A DNA stretch of 64,000 nucleotides from contig NZ_CP050301.1 in assembly GCF_014189505.1 (NCBI RefSeq), positions 1,247,501 through 1,311,500 on the forward strand, read 5' to 3'. The DNA is from Phyllobacterium sp. 628 (lineage in GTDB: Bacteria; Pseudomonadota; Alphaproteobacteria; Rhizobiales; Rhizobiaceae). Below, in pieces: positions 57,703-64,000 of this stretch. Each line of letters begins with the position of its first letter. Within the stretch, counting starts at the first letter, position 1. A program made the position numbers and the translations under genes. The notes under the pieces were generated by a model. That model had not been told where the DNA came from, did not search any database, and saw only the letters and a program-made list of their open reading frames with translations.

Positions 57703-57736
57703 AGCCAAAAGAAGGCGGAGGGCCTTCCTTTGTGGC
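57703..57736 (+). other. Intercistronic hairpin between the two acyl-CoA dehydrogenase genes
   Basis: GAAGGC (57711-57716) pairs with GCCTTC (57722-57727) around a 5-base loop, with an outer AGCCA/TGGCT extension from 57703 to 57736. It has no clean T run. It may stabilise or partly terminate the upstream message. Confidence 0.5.
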
Positions 57737-57764
57737 TAAAATGTGGAATCGAGGGAGGTGAGTG

Positions 57765-58937
<1,173 letters not shown>

Positions 58938-58963
58938 GCCGCGGTTCGAAAAGGGAGAATGAA

Positions 58964-60172
58964 ATGGCCGAAGCATATATTTATGATCACGTCCGCACCC
59001 CGCGCGGCAAAGGCAAGAAGGACGGCAGCCTGCATGAGGTTCCCGCCGTTCGCCTTGGTGCGAAGGTGCTGGAAGCCCTGCGCGACCGCAATGGTCTCGA
59101 TACGGGTCTGGTTGATGACATTATCTATGGTTGTGTTGATCCCGTCGGTGAAGCCGGTGCAGTGATCCCGCGCTCCTCGGCTTTTGAAGCCGGTTATGAC
59201 TTCAAGGCACCCGGTATGCAGATTTCGCGTTTTTGCGCTTCAGGTCTTGATGCGGTCAACTTTGCGGCTGCCAAGATCGTGCAAGGCGCCGATGATATCG
59301 TCATTGCCGGCGGTGTTGAATCGATGTCGCGTGTCGGCATGGGCATGTCGGGTGGCGCCTGGTACATGGACCCCTCTGTTGGCCTGCCGGGCTATTTCAT
59401 GCCGCAGGGCGTGTCAGCCGATCTGATCGCCACGAAATATGGTTTTACCCGTGATGACGTCGACGCTTATGCCGTCGAAAGCCAGAAGCGCGCCGGTGAA
59501 GCCTGGAAGAACGGCTACTTCAGGAACTCGGTGCTCAGCATCAAGGACCAGAACGGTCTGACCATTCTTGATCATGACGAGCACATGCGCCCGACAACCG
59601 ACATGCAGGCGCTGGCTTCGCTCAATCCATCTTTTGTGATGCCCGGCGAAATGGGCGGCTTCAATGCCGTCGGCATTCAGGCGCATCCGGAAGTCGAAAC
59701 CATCAACCACGTGCATCATGCCGGTAACTCGTCCGGTATCGTGGACGGTGCCGCAGGCGTTCTGCTCGGCTCGAAAAGCGCGGGCAAAGCGCTCAGTTCC
59801 AAGCCGCGCGCCCGTATTCGCGCCTTCGCCAATATCGGTTCTGATCCCGCATTGATGCTGACCGGTCCGGTCGATGTGACTGAAAAGCTGCTCAAGCGCG
59901 CCAAGATGAAGATTTCTGACATTGATCTGTTCGAATTGAACGAGGCTTTTGCCGCTGTTGTGCTGCGCTATATGCAGGCGTTCAACATTCCGCGCGACAA
60001 GATCAACGTGAATGGCGGCGCGATTGCCATGGGTCATCCGCTCGGTGCAACCGGTGCCATGATTCTCGGCACTGTCCTTGATGAGCTGGAACGCCGCGAT
60101 CTCAACGTTGCGCTGGTTACACTGTGCATCGGTGCAGGCATGGGCACTGCAACCATTATCGAACGCGTCTGA
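58964..60172 (+). CDS. Acetyl-CoA C-acyltransferase (thiolase)
   Basis: The 402-residue thiolase carries the nucleophile Cys in [14 protein letters not shown], the His in [19 protein letters not shown] and the second Cys in [22 protein letters not shown] is the conserved NEAF loop. It cleaves 3-ketoacyl-CoA in the last step of beta-oxidation. GGGAGAATGAA precedes the ATG. It lies 13 bases before the bifunctional enzyme gene, so hydratase, dehydrogenase and thiolase act on the same chain. Confidence 0.94.
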   Translation: MAEAYIYDHVRTPRGKGKKDGSLHEVPAVRLGAKVLEALRDRNGLDTGLVDDIIYGCVDPVGEAGAVIPRSSAFEAGYDFKAPGMQISRFCASGLDAVNFAAAKIVQGADDIVIAGGVESMSRVGMGMSGGAWYMDPSVGLPGYFMPQGVSADLIATKYGFTRDDVDAYAVESQKRAGEAWKNGYFRNSVLSIKDQNGLTILDHDEHMRPTTDMQALASLNPSFVMPGEMGGFNAVGIQAHPEVETINHVHHAGNSSGIVDGAAGVLLGSKSAGKALSSKPRARIRAFANIGSDPALMLTGPVDVTEKLLKRAKMKISDIDLFELNEAFAAVVLRYMQAFNIPRDKINVNGGAIAMGHPLGATGAMILGTVLDELERRDLNVALVTLCIGAGMGTATIIERV

Positions 60173-60185
60173 GGGAGAGCAGAAG

Positions 60186-62408
60186 ATGAGCTATACAAAC
60201 TTCAAATTCGACGTCGACGCGGACGGCATTGCGCTGGTTACCTGGGACATGCCCGACAAGTCGATGAATGTCTTCACCGAAGAGGTGATGAAAGAACTCG
60301 ACGCCATTGTTGATCGTGTTGCCAAGGATGAAGCTATCAAGGGTGCCGTGATCACATCCGGCAAAGACACATTCTCCGGCGGCGCTGACTTGACCATGCT
60401 CAAGCGCATGTTCCAGCTGTTCCAGGACGAGAAAGCCAAAGACCCGAAAAAGGCTGTCGAGCTCCTGTTCGAGAACACCGGCAAGATGGGCGGCCTGTTC
60501 CGCAAGTTGGAAACCTCCGGCAAGCCTTGGGTTTCAGCCATTAACGGCACCTGCATGGGCGGCGCGTTCGAAATGTCACTCGCGTGCCATGGCCGTGTTG
60601 TTTCCGATGATCCGTCGGTGAAAATGGCATTGCCTGAAGTCAAGGTCGGTATTTTCCCGGGTGCAGGTGGCACGCAGCGTGTTCCGCGTCTGACCAATCA
60701 GCAGGACGCCCTGCAGATGATGACGACAGGTTCTAGCCTGACCGCTGCCCGTGCCAAGGCCATGGGGCTGGTGCATGAAATTGCTCCGGCAAAGAAATTG
60801 GTCGAAACCGCCAAGAAAATGATCAAGGCCGGTTTGAAGCCAGTGCAGCCTTGGGATGAAAAGGGCTTCAAGCTCCCCGGTGGTGCAATCTATTCAGCAG
60901 CCGGTGCCAATCTCTGGCCAGCCGCGACAGCGATCTTGCGCCGTGAGACTTATGGCAATTATCCAGGTGCCGCAGCGATCCTGAAGTCCGTCTATGAAGG
61001 TCTTCTCGTGCCGTTCGATACGGGTCTGAAGATCGAACAGCGTTATTTCACCAATATCCTGCAGAGCAAAGAAGCCGGAATGATGATCCGCTCGCTGTTC
61101 GTCTCCTTGCAGGAATTGAACAAAGGCGCGCGCCGTCCGGCAGACGTCAAGCCGACCAAGTTCAAGAAGGTTGGCGTTATTGGTGCCGGGTTCATGGGTG
61201 CAGGTATTGCCTATGTCACAGCCAAGGCGGGCATCCCGGTCGTTCTGCTTGATCAGAGTCAGGAAGCTGCCGATAAAGGCAAGGCACACACCGCCGACCT
61301 CATCACCAAGGATATCCAGCGGGGCAAGGCGACAGCGGAAGACAAGGAAAAACTGCTCAGCCTCATCACTGCCTCGACGGAATATGCTGAGCTGGATGGT
61401 GCCGACCTTGTTATTGAAGCCGTGTTCGAAGACCGCGAAGTCAAGCGCAAGGCGACGGAACAGGCGGAAGCCGTCTTGAAGCCTGCGGCTGTGTTTGCAT
61501 CGAATACATCGACGCTGCCAATCACCGGTCTTGCGAAAGTGTCGGTGCGCCCGAAGAACTTTATCGGCATTCACTTCTTCTCGCCTGTCGACAAGATGAT
61601 GCTCGTTGAAGTTATTCTCGGCAAGAAGACGTCGGAAAAAGCATTGGCCGTTGCGCTGGATTATGTGCGTGCGATCAAGAAGACGCCTATCGTCGTCAAT
61701 GATACACGCGGCTTCTACGTCAACCGTTGCGTCCTGCGTTACATGTCCGAAGCCTACAACATGCTCGTTGAAGGCGTTCCGCCTGCAATGATCGAGAATG
61801 TTGCGCGTATGGCGGGCATGCCGGTTGGGCCGCTGGCTCTGAATGATGAGACCGCAATTGACCTGTCGCAGAAAATCTTGAAGGCAACTTTGGCCGATCT
61901 TGGCCCGAAGGCTGTCGACCCGCGCCATGTGGAGCTGGTCAACACGCTGGTCGACAAGTATGACCGCCGTGGCCGCAAGAATGGCAAGGGTTTCTATGAC
62001 TACCCCGCCAAGCCAGCCAAGAAGCACCTGTGGCCAGAGCTGAAGACGCTCTATCCGCAACAGGATGCAGACAAGATCGATGTGGAAGTCTTGAAGCAGC
62101 GCTTCCTCTTCACCATCGCTCTGGAAGCAGCGCGCGTTATGGAAGAAGGCATTGTCACCGATCCGCGTGAAGCAGATGTCGGCTCTATCCTGGCCTTCGG
62201 TTTTGCGCCTTATACGGGCGGGACATTGTCTTACATCGATGGCATTGGCGCTGCGAAGTTTGTGGAAATCGCCAAGGCGTTGCAACGCAAATACGGTGCG
62301 CAGTTCAAGGCGCCGAAGCTTCTCATCGATATGGCCGAAAAGGGCGACACCTTCTACGAGCGCTTCAATCCCTATCCGGTTGAAGCCAAGAAGAAAAAGG
62401 CCGCCTGA
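60186..62408 (+). CDS. Bifunctional enoyl-CoA hydratase/3-hydroxyacyl-CoA dehydrogenase (FadJ/FadB alpha subunit)
   Basis: The 740-residue protein has an N-terminal crotonase domain ([39 protein letters not shown]) and a C-terminal HADH with the NAD+ Rossmann motif [17 protein letters not shown] and [17 protein letters not shown]. It hydrates enoyl-CoA and oxidises the 3-hydroxyacyl-CoA. The start is the ATG giving [11 protein letters not shown]; the long frame from 60078 overlaps the thiolase and is rejected. It is the last gene of the operon, before a terminator. Confidence 0.95.
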   Translation: MSYTNFKFDVDADGIALVTWDMPDKSMNVFTEEVMKELDAIVDRVAKDEAIKGAVITSGKDTFSGGADLTMLKRMFQLFQDEKAKDPKKAVELLFENTGKMGGLFRKLETSGKPWVSAINGTCMGGAFEMSLACHGRVVSDDPSVKMALPEVKVGIFPGAGGTQRVPRLTNQQDALQMMTTGSSLTAARAKAMGLVHEIAPAKKLVETAKKMIKAGLKPVQPWDEKGFKLPGGAIYSAAGANLWPAATAILRRETYGNYPGAAAILKSVYEGLLVPFDTGLKIEQRYFTNILQSKEAGMMIRSLFVSLQELNKGARRPADVKPTKFKKVGVIGAGFMGAGIAYVTAKAGIPVVLLDQSQEAADKGKAHTADLITKDIQRGKATAEDKEKLLSLITASTEYAELDGADLVIEAVFEDREVKRKATEQAEAVLKPAAVFASNTSTLPITGLAKVSVRPKNFIGIHFFSPVDKMMLVEVILGKKTSEKALAVALDYVRAIKKTPIVVNDTRGFYVNRCVLRYMSEAYNMLVEGVPPAMIENVARMAGMPVGPLALNDETAIDLSQKILKATLADLGPKAVDPRHVELVNTLVDKYDRRGRKNGKGFYDYPAKPAKKHLWPELKTLYPQQDADKIDVEVLKQRFLFTIALEAARVMEEGIVTDPREADVGSILAFGFAPYTGGTLSYIDGIGAAKFVEIAKALQRKYGAQFKAPKLLIDMAEKGDTFYERFNPYPVEAKKKKAA

Positions 62409-62419
62409 CGAAACAATAA

Positions 62420-62440
62420 GGGGATCACTTGCTGATCCCC
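62420..62440 (+). terminator. Terminator hairpin after the beta-oxidation operon
   Basis: GGGGATCA (62420-62427) pairs perfectly with TGATCCCC (62433-62440), followed by TCATTTGATT. The T run is weak, so efficiency is uncertain. Confidence 0.7.
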
Positions 62441-62445
62441 TCATT

Positions 62446-62577
62446 TGATTGTGCGTGGTTCGACAAGCTCACCATGAGGGATGGATGGCTGCAAAGCCAA
62501 CCGTCAACGTTGCAGAACCTACCTTCCTGCAATGCATCCAAATTCCTCATGGTGAGTTTGTCGAACCACGTACAAAT
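62446..62577. repeat. Palindromic intergenic repeat element, about 130 bp
   Basis: Two 28-nt arms, 62452-62479 and 62545-62572 (inverted), match at 26 of 28 positions and share GGTTCGACAAGCTCACCATG. They enclose a 65-base centre with its own short hairpins (GGATGGCTGC, TGCATCC). This resembles the REP-like repeats common in alphaproteobacterial intergenic regions. It carries no gene. Confidence 0.75.
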
Positions 62578-62682
62578 CGCATTGCAATATAAGAAACTTT
62601 TCCGCACTTCATCTCGACTTTTCCGCAATTCCCTCATAAAACGAATGTGAAGGTATTTTTTCCTTTTATCCGGAAGAGTCTC

Positions 62683-63327
62683 ATGTTCTCACATGATCGT
62701 ATCTGGGCTGCCATTGATGCGCTCGCAAGCCGCCATTCGCTTTCTGTGTCTGGATTGGCGAAGCGTGCCGGGCTCGATCCAACCACATTCAACAAGTCCA
62801 AACGGTATGCTGTTGACGGGCGTGCCCGCTGGCCCTCGACAGAGTCATTGGCAAAGATAATGGAGGCGACCGGCGCCTCTCTGGACGAGTTCATGACACT
62901 GGTTGTGGGTGGCAAAAGCGGCAAAACAGGTGACGGCATGATGCGCTCCGTGCCACTGCTCGGGTTTGCCCAGGCGGGTGCGGGCGGCTTTTTCGATGAT
63001 GGTGGTTTCCCGGTCGGGCAAGGCTGGGACGTGGTGGAATTTCCGGTAGGCTCCGGTGATGCTGTTTATGCCTTGGAAGTCTCCGGCGACTCCATGCTGC
63101 CGCTTTACCGCGATGGCGATACGATTATTGTTGCTCCCGGCGCCGCAGTGCGTCGCGGCGACCGTGTTGTGGTTCGCACCAAAGATGGTGAGGTCATGGC
63201 CAAGATTCTTTCCCGTCAAACACCGCGTACCATTGAATTGCAATCCATGAACCCGGAACATGCGAACCGCACATTTGATGCGGTTCATATTGACTGGATC
63301 GCCCGGATCCTGTGGGCCAGCCAATAG
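62683..63327 (+). CDS. S24 peptidase-type (LexA/CI-like) transcriptional repressor
   Basis: The 214-residue protein has an N-terminal Xre-type HTH (SVSGLAKRAGLDPTTFNKSKR) and a C-terminal S24 autoprotease domain with the catalytic dyad Ser137 (LEVSGDSMLPLYRDGD) and Lys174 (EVMAKILSRQ). A likely cleavage site is AQAGAGGFF near residue 99. The start is the ATG after GGAAGAG; a frame 12 codons longer is less likely. It stands alone with no phage genes nearby, so it may be a chromosomal stress regulator. Confidence 0.88.
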   Translation: MFSHDRIWAAIDALASRHSLSVSGLAKRAGLDPTTFNKSKRYAVDGRARWPSTESLAKIMEATGASLDEFMTLVVGGKSGKTGDGMMRSVPLLGFAQAGAGGFFDDGGFPVGQGWDVVEFPVGSGDAVYALEVSGDSMLPLYRDGDTIIVAPGAAVRRGDRVVVRTKDGEVMAKILSRQTPRTIELQSMNPEHANRTFDAVHIDWIARILWASQ

Positions 63328-63342
63328 CAGGGAGCCTTTCCC

Positions 63343-64000
63343 ATGCGTCAGATACCGCTCTATATCCTGACCATTCTGGTCGGGCTCTGTCTGGCCTATG
63401 TCTTCATTGCCCCATTCAAAGGCGGGTTGCCGGGGCCGGTAGTCGGGGGACAGGAAGTTACGATTGCACCTGAAAATTTTGAGGTGCCGGATGATACGGA
63501 TGGTACGAATTCAGATGCGGTTCCAGCCCCGGACGAGAAAACAAATCCTGCTCCAGCTTCACCGCAGGCACGGCAAGTTGATCCGGATGGCTTCGTCTTT
63601 TCCAAACAGCCGGCGGCGCCATTGCAACGCATCGAGCCACGCCAGCCCTTAAGCGAAATAGGGCACGCATCGCCGCCCGCACCGCCACCCCCGCCAGTGC
63701 CTGTCGATACCACCGCGCGACCCAAACTGCTTTATCGTCCGGTGGCAACTGCGGCAGGAAGCATCGAAGCTTCGGGCTACCGTGTTTCTCTCGATGGGAT
63801 TGACATCATACCGCCGGAGCAAACATGCGCAGTTGAGAATGGTGCATCGTGGCCATGCGGCATGGCTGCACGCACGGCTTTTCGCAATTGGCTCCGGACG
63901 CGAGCCGTTGAATGCAATGTGCCTGATCAACCGCCTGAAGGTGTCATTTCTACACAGTGCAAGCTTGGCACAATCGATCTGGCCGCATGGCTTGTTGAAA
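63343..64000 (+). CDS. Thermonuclease-like (SNase-fold) protein, 3' partial
   Basis: The frame opens at ATG 63343 and runs off the window end. An N-terminal hydrophobic anchor (IPLYILTILVGLCLAYVFIA) is followed by a Pro/Asp-rich linker and then SNase-like sequence: ASGYRVSLDGIDIIPPEQTC, SWPCGMAARTAFRNWLRTR and QCKLGTIDLAAWLVE. Cysteines in pairs suggest an oxidised, extracytoplasmic domain. The full C-terminus is missing, so the catalytic Arg/Glu set cannot be checked. It may cut nucleic acid, or be a non-catalytic rhizobial relative. Confidence 0.78.
   Translation, partial: MRQIPLYILTILVGLCLAYVFIAPFKGGLPGPVVGGQEVTIAPENFEVPDDTDGTNSDAVPAPDEKTNPAPASPQARQVDPDGFVFSKQPAAPLQRIEPRQPLSEIGHASPPAPPPPPVPVDTTARPKLLYRPVATAAGSIEASGYRVSLDGIDIIPPEQTCAVENGASWPCGMAARTAFRNWLRTRAVECNVPDQPPEGVISTQCKLGTIDLAAWLVE

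Noticed and set aside
60078..60185. Longer N-terminus of the bifunctional beta-oxidation enzyme
   Set aside because: The extra 36 codons lie inside the thiolase gene, and a good start with a ribosome site is present at 60186.
60894..62444. 516-codon open frame antisense to the FadJ-like gene
   Set aside because: It is a shadow of a strongly supported bifunctional enzyme; no domain was seen.

Overview
The window reads as an alphaproteobacterial chromosome of the Hyphomicrobiales (Rhizobiales), probably near the Brucellaceae/Phyllobacteriaceae. This rests on the dnaX-ybaB-recR block, a PodJ-like polar factor (coiled coil, Sel1 repeats, peptidoglycan-binding domain), a Coq7-type ubiquinone hydroxylase and the general gene style. 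No plasmid or prophage backbone is visible. Genus-level assignment is inference.

Layout. 1-7 kb: end of dnaX, ybaB, recR, a lytic transglycosylase, a LysR regulator divergent from ilvD, and a glutathionyl-hydroquinone reductase. 7-10 kb: a tightly overlapping MaoC / CoA-transferase / solute-binding-protein operon, preceded by a possible 25-codon leader ORF. 10-13.6 kb: a transglutaminase-like protein, small unknown genes, an aldo/keto reductase and a DUF3830 protein. 13.6-21.2 kb: an MdtABC-like RND efflux operon on the minus strand. 21-26.6 kb: an AI-2E-type permease, a MarR regulator divergent from a 14-TM DHA2 drug exporter, a DUF2189 membrane protein and a secreted alpha/beta hydrolase. 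26.6-34.7 kb: regulator/target pairs (Lrp with diaminopropionate ammonia-lyase, LysR with aldo/keto reductase, TetR with a DUF308 membrane protein, Xre with a small membrane protein) and an M23 peptidase.

34.8-39.3 kb: an accessory, visibly AT-richer block ending at tRNA-Thr(CGT). It holds a MrcB_N-DUF3883 gene split by an 849-bp IS5-family (IS427-like) element, whose removal restores the frame exactly, plus an unknown protein with an HEPN-like RNxxxH motif and an overlapping membrane/secreted pair. 39.5-43.3 kb: a form II CoxS-L-M molybdenum hydroxylase operon. 43.3-51 kb: Lrp with a DMT transporter, an Xre-cupin regulator with a GNAT acetyltransferase, a nitronate monooxygenase, a TPR methyltransferase and a TauE/SafE exporter with its TIGR02186 partner. 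51-55.6 kb: podJ and coq7. 55.8-62.4 kb: a four-gene beta-oxidation operon (two acyl-CoA dehydrogenases, a thiolase and a bifunctional hydratase/dehydrogenase). 62.4-64 kb: a palindromic repeat element, an S24 repressor-like protein and the start of a thermonuclease-like gene.

The clearest regulatory link is a 19-nt identical palindromic operator found both upstream of the beta-oxidation operon and upstream of the nitronate monooxygenase gene 9 kb away. This suggests one regulon, whose regulator is not in the window. The best candidate for unusual biology is the accessory block at 34.9-39.1 kb, a possible remnant of a defence locus.
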